From Bacteroidales bacterium (GTDB taxonomy: Bacteria; Bacteroidota; Bacteroidia; Bacteroidales; WCHB1-69), in contig JAFSOZ010000003.1 in NCBI GenBank assembly GCA_017443175.1, forward strand, positions 62,001 to 126,000: DNA of 64,000 nt, read 5' to 3'. The notes under the pieces were generated by a model that searched no databases, was not told the DNA's origin, and saw only the letters and a list, made by a program, of their open reading frames with translations. Every line of letters starts with the position of its first letter. Positions within the stretch are counted from its first letter, which is position 1. The position numbers and the translations under genes are program-made. This document shows, piece after piece, positions 34,671 to 43,788 of the stretch.

Positions 34671-35300
34671 ATGTCAGGATTAATAGGAAAAAAAATTGGT
34701 ATGACTAGCATCTACGATGCCTCCGGCAAGATCGTGCCGTGCACAGTGATAGAGGCTGGTCCTTGCGTGGTCACGCAAGTCAAGACCGTCGAGAAAGACG
34801 GCTACAGTGCAATCCAATTGGGTTACGACGAAAAGAAAGAGAAAAACACGACGAAACCTTTGAAGGGTCATTTCGCCAAGGCAGGCACCACGCCGAAAAA
34901 GATCTTACACGAGTTCACCCGTTTCGAGGAAGGACACAAGAAGAGCTTCGGTGAGGTTCTGGACGTCACCGTCTTCGAAGAGGGCGAATATGTGGATGTC
35001 AGCGGAACTTCCAAAGGTAAGGGTTTCCAAGGCGTTGTGAAACGTCACGGATTCGGTGGTGTAGGCGACGCTACGCACGGCCAGCACAACCGTCTGAGAG
35101 CTCCCGGTTCCATGGGTGCATCCTCCTACCCTTCCCGCGTGTTCAAAGGCATGCGCATGGCCGGCCAAATGGGTAACGCAAAGGTCAAGGTCATCAACAT
35201 TCAGATTCTGAAGATTGTCAAGGAAAAGAATTTATTAGTAGTTAAAGGTTCTGTACCCGGAGCCAACGGATCATATTTAATTATTGAAAGATGGAGCTAA
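34671..35300 (+). CDS. rplC: 50S ribosomal protein L3
   Basis: A 209-residue L3, an early-assembly 23S rRNA-binding protein near the peptidyl-transferase centre. Clear family signature: [19 protein letters not shown]. It is first in this block, whereas in bacteria rpsJ normally precedes it. Its last codons overlap the first ten bases of rplD. Confidence 0.97.
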   Translation: MSGLIGKKIGMTSIYDASGKIVPCTVIEAGPCVVTQVKTVEKDGYSAIQLGYDEKKEKNTTKPLKGHFAKAGTTPKKILHEFTRFEEGHKKSFGEVLDVTVFEEGEYVDVSGTSKGKGFQGVVKRHGFGGVGDATHGQHNRLRAPGSMGASSYPSRVFKGMRMAGQMGNAKVKVINIQILKIVKEKNLLVVKGSVPGANGSYLIIERWS

Positions 35301-35920
35301 CAGTATATAAAATAGACGGCAGTTCAACTGCAAGAACGGTTACCCTGAATGATCAGATCTTCAATGTGGAACCCAACGATCACGCCATCTGGCTTGATGT
35401 GAAACAATATTTGGCCAACCAACGTCAAGGCACACACGACACACTGGAGCGCTCCACCGTTTCCGGTAGTACCCGCAAGCTGAAAAGACAGAAGGGTACG
35501 GGCGGCGCACGTGCCGGTAGTATCAAGAGCCCGACCATCCGTGGCGGTGCAACCGTTTTCGGACCTCACCCGAGAGACTACTCTTTCAAACTGAACAAGA
35601 AAGTGAAGAGACTCGCCCGTTTCTCCGCCTTCACCTACAAGCAGAAAGACGGTAAGATCACAGTGGTGGAAGACTTCAACTTCGAGGCTCCCAAGACCAA
35701 AGCTTACAGCGAGATGCTGAAAAACCTCAAGCTCGACGGTCAGAAGACACTTCTTATCACGGCTGAAAGCAACAAGAACGTGTTCCTCTCCGCACGCAAC
35801 CTGCAACGCACCAACGTGATGTGCGCCCAGAACGCCAACACCTACCACGTGTTGAACGCCGGCCATATCATCCTCTGCGAGAGCAGCCTCAAAGAGCTGG
35901 AGAAAATGTTAGGCGAATAA
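35291..35920 (+). CDS. rplD: 50S ribosomal protein L4
   Basis: A 209-residue L4 with conserved K-G-T-G-x-A-R-A-G-S in the tunnel loop and V-F-G-P-H-P-R-D-Y. Besides its structural role, L4 is the autogenous repressor of S10 operons in Enterobacteria; whether this holds here is unknown. It overlaps rplC by 10 bases. Confidence 0.97.
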   Translation: MELTVYKIDGSSTARTVTLNDQIFNVEPNDHAIWLDVKQYLANQRQGTHDTLERSTVSGSTRKLKRQKGTGGARAGSIKSPTIRGGATVFGPHPRDYSFKLNKKVKRLARFSAFTYKQKDGKITVVEDFNFEAPKTKAYSEMLKNLKLDGQKTLLITAESNKNVFLSARNLQRTNVMCAQNANTYHVLNAGHIILCESSLKELEKMLGE

Positions 35921-35948
35921 TTATCAAAAACCTTAAAAAAGAAAAACA

Positions 35949-36239
35949 ATGAGTATCATTATAAAACCCATCATCAGCGAAAAAATGACGCAGACGGCTG
36001 AGAAATACAACCGCTACGGTTTCATGGTGACCCGCGAGGCCACCAAGCCTGAAATCAAACGCGAAATAGAGGCCGTTTATGGTGTTAAAGTAGTCCGCGT
36101 AAATACCCTGATCCAACGCGGTAAAGTCACGAACCGCAATACTAAGGCTGGCGTCATTACAGGTCAGAAGAACAACTTCAAGAAGGCCTACGTGTTCGTG
36201 GACAAGGATCAAAAAATCGATTTTTATAGTAATATTTAA
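35949..36239 (+). CDS. rplW: 50S ribosomal protein L23
   Basis: A 96-residue L23: [11 protein letters not shown] at the start and V-N-T-L-I-Q-R-G-K in the middle. It forms the docking site at the polypeptide exit for signal recognition particle and trigger factor. 28 bases after rplD and 5 before rplB. Confidence 0.96.
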   Translation: MSIIIKPIISEKMTQTAEKYNRYGFMVTREATKPEIKREIEAVYGVKVVRVNTLIQRGKVTNRNTKAGVITGQKNNFKKAYVFVDKDQKIDFYSNI

Positions 36240-36244
36240 AAGAG

Positions 36245-37069
36245 ATGGCACTTAAAAAGTACAAACCAGTAACGCCGGGTCAGCGCTTCAAAGTAATCAG
36301 CGCATTTGATGACATTACCACCAACACACCCGAAAAGAGTTTGTTGAGTCCGATACACCGGACAGGCGGAAGAAACAACAGTGGTAAGATGACGGTACGG
36401 TACCGCGGTGGCGGTCACAAAAGGATGTACCGTATTATTGACTTTAAAAGAGAGAAAGATGGCGTTCCCGCTATCGTGAAGACGATCGAATACGATCCGA
36501 ACCGCTCGGCCCGTATCGCCCTCGTTTACTACGCAGACGGTGAGAAACGCTACATCGTGGCTCCTCACGGTATCAAGGTGGGCCAGGAAATCCTCAGCGG
36601 CGCAGGCGTGTCCCCCGATTTGGGCAACTGCCTCCCTCTTGGTGAGATTCCGTTCGGCTCCATCATCCACAACATCGAGATGCGTCCGGGCCAGGGTGCC
36701 AAAATCGCCCGTAGTGCCGGTTCCTACGCACAACTCATGTCCCGCGAAGGCAAATATGCCATCATCAGAATGCCCTCCGGCGAAACCCGTATGATCCTCT
36801 GCGCTTGCAAGGCTACCATCGGCATCGTCTCCAATGGCGACCACAGCCTCGAGGTTTCCGGTAAGGCCGGTAGATCCCGTTGGTTGGGCAGACGTCCTCG
36901 CAACCGCGGTGTGGTTATGAATCCTGTGGATCACCCGATGGGTGGTGGTGAAGGTCGTGCATCCGGCGGACACCCGCGCTCTCGCAAGGGTATTCCTGCT
37001 AAGGGTTATAAGACCAGACACCCGAAGAAGAATTCCAGCCAGTATATCATCGAAAGAAGAAAGAAATAA
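36245..37069 (+). CDS. rplB: 50S ribosomal protein L2
   Basis: A 274-residue L2 of normal length, needed for subunit association and peptidyl transfer. It has Y-R-G-G-G-H-K-R near residues 45-55 and the C-terminal signature [13 protein letters not shown] with the key histidine. Confidence 0.97.
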   Translation: MALKKYKPVTPGQRFKVISAFDDITTNTPEKSLLSPIHRTGGRNNSGKMTVRYRGGGHKRMYRIIDFKREKDGVPAIVKTIEYDPNRSARIALVYYADGEKRYIVAPHGIKVGQEILSGAGVSPDLGNCLPLGEIPFGSIIHNIEMRPGQGAKIARSAGSYAQLMSREGKYAIIRMPSGETRMILCACKATIGIVSNGDHSLEVSGKAGRSRWLGRRPRNRGVVMNPVDHPMGGGEGRASGGHPRSRKGIPAKGYKTRHPKKNSSQYIIERRKK

Positions 37070-37086
37070 TCTAAAAGCTTAACATT

Positions 37087-37365
37087 ATGAGTCGTTCATT
37101 AAAAAAAGGTCCGTATATACATTACAAATTGGAACAACGTGTGATCGCCGCTCAGGAATCCGGCAAGAAGACCACTATCAAGACCTGGTCCCGCGCCTCT
37201 ATGATTTCTCCTGACTTCGTAGGCCTTACCATCGCTGTTCACAATGGCAACAAATTCATCCCCGTGTATGTTACCGAAAACATGGTCGGCCACAAACTCG
37301 GCGAATTTGCTCCCACCCGTATTTTCCGCGGACACGCAGGCCAAAAAGACAAAGGTTCCAAATAG
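37087..37365 (+). CDS. rpsS: 30S ribosomal protein S19
   Basis: A 92-residue S19: [10 protein letters not shown] at the start, K-T-W-S-R in the middle, and [11 protein letters not shown] at the end. It is the last gene of the block; rplV (L22) and rpsC, which normally follow, are missing and a strong terminator lies 59 bases downstream. Confidence 0.97.
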   Translation: MSRSLKKGPYIHYKLEQRVIAAQESGKKTTIKTWSRASMISPDFVGLTIAVHNGNKFIPVYVTENMVGHKLGEFAPTRIFRGHAGQKDKGSK

Positions 37366-37423
37366 TTCCCTGTTTCGGAAACCAGCTTCCTTCCTTCGAT
37401 ATTCATTTATCACACTATAACAG

Positions 37424-37455
37424 AAAATCCTTCTCCTGTCGGAGAGGGATTTTTT
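37424..37455 (+). terminator. Rho-independent terminator after rpsS
   Basis: A 13-bp stem AAAATCCTTCTCC / GGAGAGGGATTTT with one G-T pair, loop TGTC, followed by two more Ts. It closes the ribosomal block. Confidence 0.85.
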
Positions 37456-37458
37456 CAT

Positions 37459-37466
37459 TATTTTTG
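37459..37466 (+). promoter_or_regulatory. -7 box of the MBOAT gene
   Basis: TATTTTTG followed by CATCC, 26 bases before the MBOAT ATG and directly after the terminator. Confidence 0.65.
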
Positions 37467-37491
37467 CATCCTCAAAAAAAGCCACCTCACA

Positions 37492-38913
37492 ATGCTTTTC
37501 AATTCTCTGGAATTTGCCATCTTCCTGCCTGTCGTGTTCCTGCTCTACTGGTTCGTGTTCAACCGAAATGTAAAATGGCAGAACCTCTTCGTTGTGGCAG
37601 CTTCATACCTATTCTACGGATGGTGGGACTGGCGGTTCCTCTTTCTTATCGCCTTCACCTCGCTCTGCAGCTGGGGCAGCGGCCTGCTGATTGACCGATA
37701 CCGGCCATACCGCACTGCCAAAATCATTCACATCCTGAATATCGCCTTGAATTTGGGTATTCTGGCCCTTTTCAAATACTACAATTTCTTCGCCGATTCA
37801 TTTGCAAGACTGTTTCTTCATGGGGACAGCGACCGGGTGCTGCTGCATCTCATCCTTCCAGTCGGCATCAGTTTCTACACCTTCCAGGCGCTGAGCTACA
37901 GCATTGACGTTTACCGGAAGAAACTGGAGCCTACCCGCGACATCATCCAGTTCTTCGCCTTCGTGAGTTTCTTCCCGCAACTGGTCGCCGGCCCCATCGA
38001 ACGGGCCACAAACCTGCTTCCCCAATTCGGGAAACCCAGAACCTTTGACTATTCGCAAGGAGTGGATGGAATGAGGCAGATTTTATGGGGCCTCTTCAAA
38101 AAAATAGCAGTGGCCGACACTTGTGCAGTATATGTGGACCATGTCTTCGGGAACTACGAGACCCAAAACGGGACAACACTCATCATCGCCGCCATCTTGT
38201 TCGCGATACAAATTTATGGCGACTTTTCCGGCTACTCCGACATTGCAATCGGCACTGCGAAATTGTTCGGAATCCGATTGATGCGAAACTTCCGGAATCC
38301 CTATTTCAGCCGAGACATCGCCGAATTCTGGCGCAGATGGCACATCTCGCTGACCACCTGGTTTCGCGATTATGTCTATATCCCTCTCGGAGGCAGCCGC
38401 GTGGCAAAAGGAAAGATTATCCGCAATACCTTCATCATCTTCTTATTAAGTGGCTTCTGGCATGGTGCCAACTGGACATTCATCGCTTGGGGCGCCTACC
38501 ACGCCATCCTGTTCCTGCCGCTGATTCTGACTGGGAAGAACCGGAAATACCTGAATGAAGTGGCTGAAGGCAAAATATTACCCTCCCTAAAGGAAACTTG
38601 CCAGATGATACTTACCTTTGCATTGGTCACCATCGGCTGGATTCTGTTCCGTGCCGACTCCATCTCACAAGCAGGACATTATATCATGCTTATTCCGCAT
38701 TTGGGCGTTCCCTATACAGAAGGACTGTTAACCGCCGCAATGCTGGCCGCCGGCATGTTCGTTGTTGAATGGCTGCAACGCGCACGACAGCACGGCCTGG
38801 ATCTTGAATCACTGAAATCCCATGTTTTAAAATTTTGCATCTACTATATTATTGTAATTATCCTCTTCCTCGTCCAAAAAGGGGCTGAATCGTTTATCTA
38901 TTTCCAGTTTTAA
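37492..38913 (+). CDS. MBOAT family O-acyltransferase, AlgI/DltB-like
   Basis: A 473-residue polytopic membrane protein with about ten helices. It has the MBOAT catalytic histidine near residue 323 in L-S-G-F-W-H-G-A-N-W-T, and F-W-R-R-W-H-I-S-L-T-T-W-F-R-D-Y near 280-296. The AlgI branch passes acetyl or other acyl groups across the membrane onto extracellular glycans. Its stop overlaps the start of the SGNH-like gene, the classical partner that does the transfer in the periplasm. The glycan target is unknown; no polysaccharide genes are near. Confidence 0.9.
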   Translation: MLFNSLEFAIFLPVVFLLYWFVFNRNVKWQNLFVVAASYLFYGWWDWRFLFLIAFTSLCSWGSGLLIDRYRPYRTAKIIHILNIALNLGILALFKYYNFFADSFARLFLHGDSDRVLLHLILPVGISFYTFQALSYSIDVYRKKLEPTRDIIQFFAFVSFFPQLVAGPIERATNLLPQFGKPRTFDYSQGVDGMRQILWGLFKKIAVADTCAVYVDHVFGNYETQNGTTLIIAAILFAIQIYGDFSGYSDIAIGTAKLFGIRLMRNFRNPYFSRDIAEFWRRWHISLTTWFRDYVYIPLGGSRVAKGKIIRNTFIIFLLSGFWHGANWTFIAWGAYHAILFLPLILTGKNRKYLNEVAEGKILPSLKETCQMILTFALVTIGWILFRADSISQAGHYIMLIPHLGVPYTEGLLTAAMLAAGMFVVEWLQRARQHGLDLESLKSHVLKFCIYYIIVIILFLVQKGAESFIYFQF

Positions 38914-39899
38914 TGAAAAAATTCCTGTTACGAACCATAATATTTTTCAGCATTCTGTTTCTACTGGCATGGTCGGCGGACATTTGGATTACGCGCCAAT
39001 TCAAGAAACTGGAAGCCTCCCCGTTTGGTAATTGGAACGACATTTACAGTTCCAGCATCCAAAGCGACGTGCTCATCATCGGAAGTTCCAGAGCATACGT
39101 TCAATTCAACCCCCGTATTTTAGACAGTGTTCTGCACATCAACAGTTATAATTTGGGCATGAACGGCAGGGCGGTGGAATCTCAAGTCATCAAATACCAC
39201 ACCTTCCGGCGCAAACATAACGCCAAGCCCAAACTCATTCTTTTTGAAATATATATGGGGACGCTGGACACCAGCAACGGATACGACCGAATACAATTCG
39301 TGCCCTATCTCAGGGATCCTGTATTGTGGAATGATATTCGCAAAGTGGATGATTTCTCATGGGCCGACTGTTTCATTCCCTGTTGGCGATACAGTCACTA
39401 TAAAAAGGATCTGATGGATATCATCAAGGGGGAATCCTACTATTGCAACCCGTCAAACAACCTGTACAAGGGATTTTGCGACTTTGACAAGCCCTGGGAT
39501 GGCAGCAAATTGGCCAAAATCGACACGCTGTATTACAGCAGGATACCTTCCGCCATTCAGGAGCTGGACCAATTCATGCAGGAATGCAAACAAGAAAACA
39601 TACCGGTTGTTTTCGTCATGGCACCCTACTACATCGGTGCCACAAAAAAGATTGAAGACCTTGACGGCATGTACAAACTGTTTTATTCCATCACAGAGCC
39701 CTATCAGATACCGATAATGGACTACACTTACGATCCCATATCCTGTGACACCGCCTATTTTTACAACAATTCCCATCTGAATCGAAAAGGGGCGACACTG
39801 TTCTCATTGAAGTTGGCGCATGACCTTGATTCCCTACACCTGATTCCAGGCAAAGGAAATAACGCACCACCAAAATATGTCAGAAGATACGATCTATAG
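38913..39899 (+). CDS. SGNH/AlgX-like partner of the MBOAT acyltransferase
   Basis: A 328-residue protein with an N-terminal membrane anchor (residues 5-24) and a periplasmic SGNH-like domain. The block I motif reads I-I-G-S-S-R-A near residues 55-61 (Ser in place of the GDS form) and the C-terminal catalytic block reads N-N-S-H-L-N near 287-292 (His). It overlaps the MBOAT stop by one base. It probably takes the acyl group from the MBOAT protein. Its end overlaps by 6 bases the convergent lipid-kinase gene. Confidence 0.78.
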   Translation: MKKFLLRTIIFFSILFLLAWSADIWITRQFKKLEASPFGNWNDIYSSSIQSDVLIIGSSRAYVQFNPRILDSVLHINSYNLGMNGRAVESQVIKYHTFRRKHNAKPKLILFEIYMGTLDTSNGYDRIQFVPYLRDPVLWNDIRKVDDFSWADCFIPCWRYSHYKKDLMDIIKGESYYCNPSNNLYKGFCDFDKPWDGSKLAKIDTLYYSRIPSAIQELDQFMQECKQENIPVVFVMAPYYIGATKKIEDLDGMYKLFYSITEPYQIPIMDYTYDPISCDTAYFYNNSHLNRKGATLFSLKLAHDLDSLHLIPGKGNNAPPKYVRRYDL

Positions 39900-40844
39900 G
39901 TTTGTCAGCACATTCAAAGTCTGAGGCAGCAGCTCCACGCTATAGTCACCCGTGGTCAGCAATTCGCCTTCCACTTCGCTCCGGAGCAACGTGTCAGACT
40001 TCAGCTTCAGACTGTCGGTTCGATAAGTGAGGATGCCTTTGATAGAGTGGATATGTGTACCCTTGAGAATCCTGCCGATATTGGCAACCACTGTGATGCC
40101 GCGCACATTGGGAACCACAACCACATCCAACTTATGGTCGTCGGGCACCGCCATGGGCACTTGGCGCATACCTCCGCCATTGTACTGACAAATGCCGGCC
40201 ACTATCAGGAAAGACTTGTCATTGAAATGAAATTCGGACCCGTTGACATCCACCTGCTGGCTTTTATAACGGAACAGACATCTTATAAGGCTCAGTACAT
40301 AGACCGAAACACCAAGGAAATGGGGCTTATTGTATGTTACATCATGGATAACTTCCGCGTCAAAACCAAAGCCGGCGATGTTGATGAAATAGCGATGAGC
40401 CTTTTCCTCTGCTTTTTCAAACGTTTTCACCACACCGATATCGTGCTGCATGAAATTGCCGTTGAGGAAAATTCCCATGTTCGGTCCGACTTCAGAGAAG
40501 AAGTGGTGCGTGCGGGCCCAATCGTTGCCGCGCCCTACAGGCATCACGGCAAGGAACACTTCATTCAAAGCCACTCCCGACTCACAGATACCGTTGACCA
40601 CCTCATTGATTGTACCATCTCCACCCAGCACCATCAGATGCCGGTGTCCGTCCATACACAGCTGACGGGCAGTCTCAATGCCCTTCAGCCGGGCATCTGC
40701 AAAATGAATGACATACTGGATATTCTTTTCCAGAAGCAGTTTCTCTATATCTTTCCAAATTTTCAGGCAGTTATGTTCCCTCGCATTCGGGTTCAGGATT
40801 ACTTGCCATGTGAACTGAGTTACATTTAAGTGGTTGGTAGCCAT
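39894..40844 (-). CDS. diacylglycerol kinase-family lipid kinase, YegS/DgkB-like
   Basis: A 316-residue soluble lipid kinase with the nucleotide-binding motif L-G-G-D-G-T-I-N-E-V near residues 72-81 and V-G-R-G-N-D-W-A near 103-110. The family phosphorylates diacylglycerol or related lipids. It lies 9 bases after rnc in the acpP-fabF-rnc operon, fitting a lipid role. Confidence 0.87.
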   Translation of the reverse strand: MATNHLNVTQFTWQVILNPNAREHNCLKIWKDIEKLLLEKNIQYVIHFADARLKGIETARQLCMDGHRHLMVLGGDGTINEVVNGICESGVALNEVFLAVMPVGRGNDWARTHHFFSEVGPNMGIFLNGNFMQHDIGVVKTFEKAEEKAHRYFINIAGFGFDAEVIHDVTYNKPHFLGVSVYVLSLIRCLFRYKSQQVDVNGSEFHFNDKSFLIVAGICQYNGGGMRQVPMAVPDDHKLDVVVVPNVRGITVVANIGRILKGTHIHSIKGILTYRTDSLKLKSDTLLRSEVEGELLTTGDYSVELLPQTLNVLTNL

Positions 40845-40853
40845 ATTCAGATA

Positions 40854-41540
40854 TCATTTATTGTCATACAAAGCCAACGCTTTCTCTGCCGCAGCCTGTT
40901 CTGATTTCTTCACCGCAAAGCCCAAGCCTTCAGATACTTCTTCACCATCCAACAGCACTACAGTTTTGTAAATGTGCCCACGGCCATCGGGAACGGACTT
41001 GCAGTTAAACTGCACCTTATGCTTGTTTTTCTGCGCCCATATCAAGAGGCGGCTCTTGTAGTCGTCATCCTCCTCATAAACAGTTTCCATATCCAGATGG
41101 GTCAGGAAGATACGGTTGATGATAACATCGTAGGTCTTCTTGTATCCCAGGTCCAGGTAAATAGCTCCGACCACAGCTTCGAAGGCATTGCCGTTCACAC
41201 TGTCGCCGTTAAGTTTGCATCCCTTTTTGATCATGTCGTGCAAGCCGAGTTTTACGGCCAGGGCATTGAGCCGGGCACGATTGACGAGTTTGGAACGCAT
41301 GCGGGTGAGCACGCCTTCTGATTCCATTGGATATTTATGGAAAAGAAAATCTGCTGTAACCGCGCTTAACATGGCATCGCCGAGGTATTCCAGCCGCTCG
41401 TTGTTGACTTTGCCGACAACTGCGTTGTTTTCAGAACTCGACCGATGGGTAAGGGCTATCCTATAGAGGTCCACATGCCGGATACGCAGACCAAATACAT
41501 TGCGAAAATAGGCACGAAACTCCTTGTTGGTCAGCTCCAT
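40854..41540 (-). CDS. rnc: ribonuclease III
   Basis: A 228-residue RNase III: catalytic signature N-N-E-R-L-E-Y-L-G-D-A near residues 45-55, second acidic cluster N-A-F-E-A-V-V-G-A near 122-130, and a C-terminal double-stranded-RNA-binding domain (about 158-226). It processes rRNA and structured mRNAs. Two bases after fabF; this acpP-fabF-rnc order is widespread. Confidence 0.95.
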   Translation of the reverse strand: MELTNKEFRAYFRNVFGLRIRHVDLYRIALTHRSSSENNAVVGKVNNERLEYLGDAMLSAVTADFLFHKYPMESEGVLTRMRSKLVNRARLNALAVKLGLHDMIKKGCKLNGDSVNGNAFEAVVGAIYLDLGYKKTYDVIINRIFLTHLDMETVYEEDDDYKSRLLIWAQKNKHKVQFNCKSVPDGRGHIYKTVVLLDGEEVSEGLGFAVKKSEQAAAEKALALYDNK

Positions 41541-41542
41541 GG

Positions 41543-42796
41543 CTATTCTTCAAACTTCTTGTAAATGAGGGTAACATTGTGGCCTCCGAACCCGAACGAG
41601 TTGGTGAGGCCCACGCGTACATCGCGGTGGACAGGACCGTTAAGAGCATAGTTCCAATTCTGCGGCAATTTGGGATCCAGATGCTCCACATTGATAGTAG
41701 GATGGATCAGGCTGTCGCGCATGGAAAGCAGGATGGCCACGCTTTCCACTGCCGCACCGGCCCCCATCAGATGTCCAATCATGGACTTGGTGGAGTTGAG
41801 GACCAGCTTTTCGGCATGGTCGCCAAACACCTGTTGTATGGCAAGGCATTCGGAGAGATCGCCCAACGGGGTGGAGGTGCCGTGCATGTTGATGTAATCA
41901 ACATCCTCGGGCCGCATTTCCGCATCCTCCAGAGCTTGGGTCATGGATTCCACAGCGCCGAGGCCGCTAGGGTTAGGGGCTGTGGCGTTGTATGCGTCCG
42001 CGGACATTCCGATACCGGCGACTTCAGCATAGATTTTCGCACCACGCGCGAGTGCATGGTCCAGTTCTTCCAGCACGAGAGTGGCCGCGCCCTCCCCCAT
42101 GACAAAGCCGTCGCGGTCCACGTCAAAAGGACGGGACGCGTGCTTGGGATCATCATTGCGAGTAGAGAGGGCCCTCATGGAATTGAAGCCGCCGATGGCG
42201 GTCTCCACGATGCTGGCTTCCGTGCCGCCGGTGAAAATGACATCTGCCTTGCCCAACTGGATGAGCCGGAGCGCGTCGCCGATGGCGTTGCCAGCAGAGG
42301 CGCACGCAGAACTGGTCACGTATGCAGGTCCACGCAGACCGAATTTCAGAGATATGTAGCCTGTCACCATGTCGGCGAGCACCTTCAGCAGAAGGTAGGG
42401 GCTGAATCTCGGCGTGTAGTCGTTGGAGTAAAACGCATACGCCGACTCCATCATTGCGGTGAAGCCGCCTACGCCCGTGCCACAGATGACACCGACACGC
42501 CGTTTGTCAACACTGTCTAAATCAAGGGCGGAGTCACGCAACGCCTCCATCACGGTGATCATGGCGTACTGCGCGCAGGGGTCCATGCGCTGGGCCTCCT
42601 TCCCCGGCAGATAATCCAATACATTAAATCCCTTGAGCTCACAGGCGAATTTCGTCTGGAACTTTTCGGGATTGAAATGCGTAATGAAATCTGCACCTGA
42701 AACACCCTTCAACAGGGAATCCCAGTAAGTGTTGACATCGTTACCGATTGGAGTTAATGCACCCAAACCGGTAACGACAACTCGTTTGAGTTTCAT
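41543..42796 (-). CDS. fabF: beta-ketoacyl-ACP synthase II
   Basis: A 417-residue housekeeping elongating ketosynthase with the triad Cys in S-S-A-C-A-S-A (near 168), His in N-M-H-G-T-S-T (near 309) and His in M-I-G-H-L (near 345). It sits in the acpP-fabF-rnc operon, so it serves normal fatty-acid synthesis and contrasts with the specialised ketosynthases at 11993-20897. Confidence 0.95.
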   Translation of the reverse strand: MKLKRVVVTGLGALTPIGNDVNTYWDSLLKGVSGADFITHFNPEKFQTKFACELKGFNVLDYLPGKEAQRMDPCAQYAMITVMEALRDSALDLDSVDKRRVGVICGTGVGGFTAMMESAYAFYSNDYTPRFSPYLLLKVLADMVTGYISLKFGLRGPAYVTSSACASAGNAIGDALRLIQLGKADVIFTGGTEASIVETAIGGFNSMRALSTRNDDPKHASRPFDVDRDGFVMGEGAATLVLEELDHALARGAKIYAEVAGIGMSADAYNATAPNPSGLGAVESMTQALEDAEMRPEDVDYINMHGTSTPLGDLSECLAIQQVFGDHAEKLVLNSTKSMIGHLMGAGAAVESVAILLSMRDSLIHPTINVEHLDPKLPQNWNYALNGPVHRDVRVGLTNSFGFGGHNVTLIYKKFEE

Positions 42797-42827
42797 AACT
42801 CAAGGGTATAATTAATATATCTTGATA

Positions 42828-43070
42828 TTATTTGGAAGCTACTTTACTTTCAATGTAGGCAACCGCATCACCGACTGTCATGATTTTCTCTGTCTCCTCA
42901 TCGGGAATCTTAATGCCAAATACGTTTTCGAATTCCATAATCAATTCTACGGTATCCAATGAATCAGCACCGAGATCGTTGGTGAAGCTCTTTTCAGGAG
43001 TTACATCGGCAGCGTCAACGCTGAGTTTCTCTGCAATGATAGACTGTACTTTCTCTAAAATTTCTGACAT
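42828..43070 (-). CDS. acpP: acyl carrier protein (housekeeping)
   Basis: An 80-residue AcpP with [12 protein letters not shown] around the phosphopantetheine serine. The start at 43070 (M-S-E-I-L-E-K-V) is the standard one; the reading frame continues upstream for 24 codons through the promoter, so the longer version is rejected. Confidence 0.97.
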   Translation of the reverse strand: MSEILEKVQSIIAEKLSVDAADVTPEKSFTNDLGADSLDTVELIMEFENVFGIKIPDEETEKIMTVGDAVAYIESKVASK

Positions 43071-43094
43071 AATAATGAATTTTAAAACAGGCTG

Positions 43095-43102
43095 CAAAAA
43101 TA
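43095..43102 (-). promoter_or_regulatory. -7 box of the acpP operon
   Basis: TATTTTTG on the minus strand, 24 bases before the acpP ATG, with an A/T-rich upstream stretch. Confidence 0.7.
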
Positions 43103-43334
43103 CACTTTTTTTTCTTAACACACTTTTTTTTGATTTTTTCAAAAGAAAGTTGACGGCAAGAACGGCTATTTACCATGCAACATTTGTCGCCATCATGCCA
43201 TCTTCACGCCGAAAACTCAACCAAAATATCGTTACCTCAAGCATCCAGACCTGGTTTCTCATACATCATCAAAAAAATATCGTATTGATAATTAGTATCT
43301 TGATTAAAAAAATCAAAAAATCACACATAAGTAG

Positions 43335-43364
43335 TTGGATGGAATAAAAAAAAGACTATTTTTG
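43335..43364 (+). promoter_or_regulatory. full -33/-7 promoter of the tRNA cluster
   Basis: TTG at 43335-43337, exactly 19 bases, then TATTTTTG at 43357-43364: a perfect match to the Bacteroidota TTG-N19-TAnnTTTG promoter. The first tRNA begins 45 bases later. Confidence 0.85.
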
Positions 43365-43409
43365 CGGCCTCAAAACAGAGACAAGTTCTTTGAAAAAAAA
43401 CAATGCAGT

Positions 43410-43482
43410 GCCGATATAGCTCAGTTGGTAGAGCAGCTGATTTGTAATCAGCCGGTCGTGGGTTCAAGTCCCTCTATCGGCT
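43410..43482 (+). tRNA. tRNA-Thr (anticodon TGT)
   Basis: A 73-base cloverleaf: acceptor stem GCCGATA/TATCGGC, D-arm GCTC...GAGC, anticodon stem GCTGA/TCAGC with loop TTTGTAA, and T-arm GTGGGTTCAAGTCCCTC. CCA is not encoded. Confidence 0.95.
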
Positions 43483-43504
43483 CAAAGGCACAAAGAAATA
43501 TGAT

Positions 43505-43586
43505 GGGAGAGTTCCAGAGCGGTCAAATGGGACAGACTGTAAATCTGCTGGCTAAGCCTTCGGAGGTTCGAATCCTTCCTCTCCCA
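43505..43586 (+). tRNA. tRNA-Tyr (anticodon GTA)
   Basis: An 82-base class II tRNA with a long variable arm: acceptor GGGAGAG/CTCTCCC, anticodon loop CTGTAAA, and T-arm with GGTTCGAATCC. CCA is not encoded. Confidence 0.94.
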
Positions 43587-43592
43587 CTCTTT

Positions 43593-43665
43593 GCGGAAGT
43601 AGCTCATTTGGCAGAGCGACAGCCTTCCAAGCTGTAGGTGGCGGGTTCGAGCCCCGTTTTCCGCT
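43593..43665 (+). tRNA. tRNA-Gly (anticodon TCC)
   Basis: A 73-base cloverleaf: acceptor GCGGAAG/TTTCCGC with a closing G-T pair, anticodon loop CTTCCAA, and T-arm GCGGGTTCGAGCCCCG. CCA is not encoded. Confidence 0.94.
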
Positions 43666-43689
43666 CATCTTACAACAAATTACATTTAG

Positions 43690-43717
43690 AGCCGTCACGA
43701 TGTGACGGCTTTTTTTG
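43690..43717 (+). terminator. Rho-independent terminator after the tRNAs
   Basis: Perfect 9-bp stem AGCCGTCAC / GTGACGGCT with loop GAT and seven Ts. Confidence 0.92.
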
Positions 43718-43735
43718 TACCTTTGCCGCCCTGAA

Positions 43736-43786
43736 CGATTATCGACGATGGATTATCGCTGAATTTTGATTTTTGAATTTTGAATC
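43736..43786. repeat. degenerate word repeat before the MurD-like gene
   Basis: Near-copies of CGATTATCGACGATGGATTATCG and of GAATTTTGATTTTTGAATTTTGAAT lead into the ATG. Confidence 0.6.
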
Positions 43787-43788
43787 TC

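Larger units (their letters stand above)
43071..43409. other. 339-base gap holding divergent promoters
   Basis: It contains the acpP promoter near its left end, the tRNA promoter near its right end, and AT-rich sequence between. I see no gene or convincing RNA in the middle. Confidence 0.6.
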
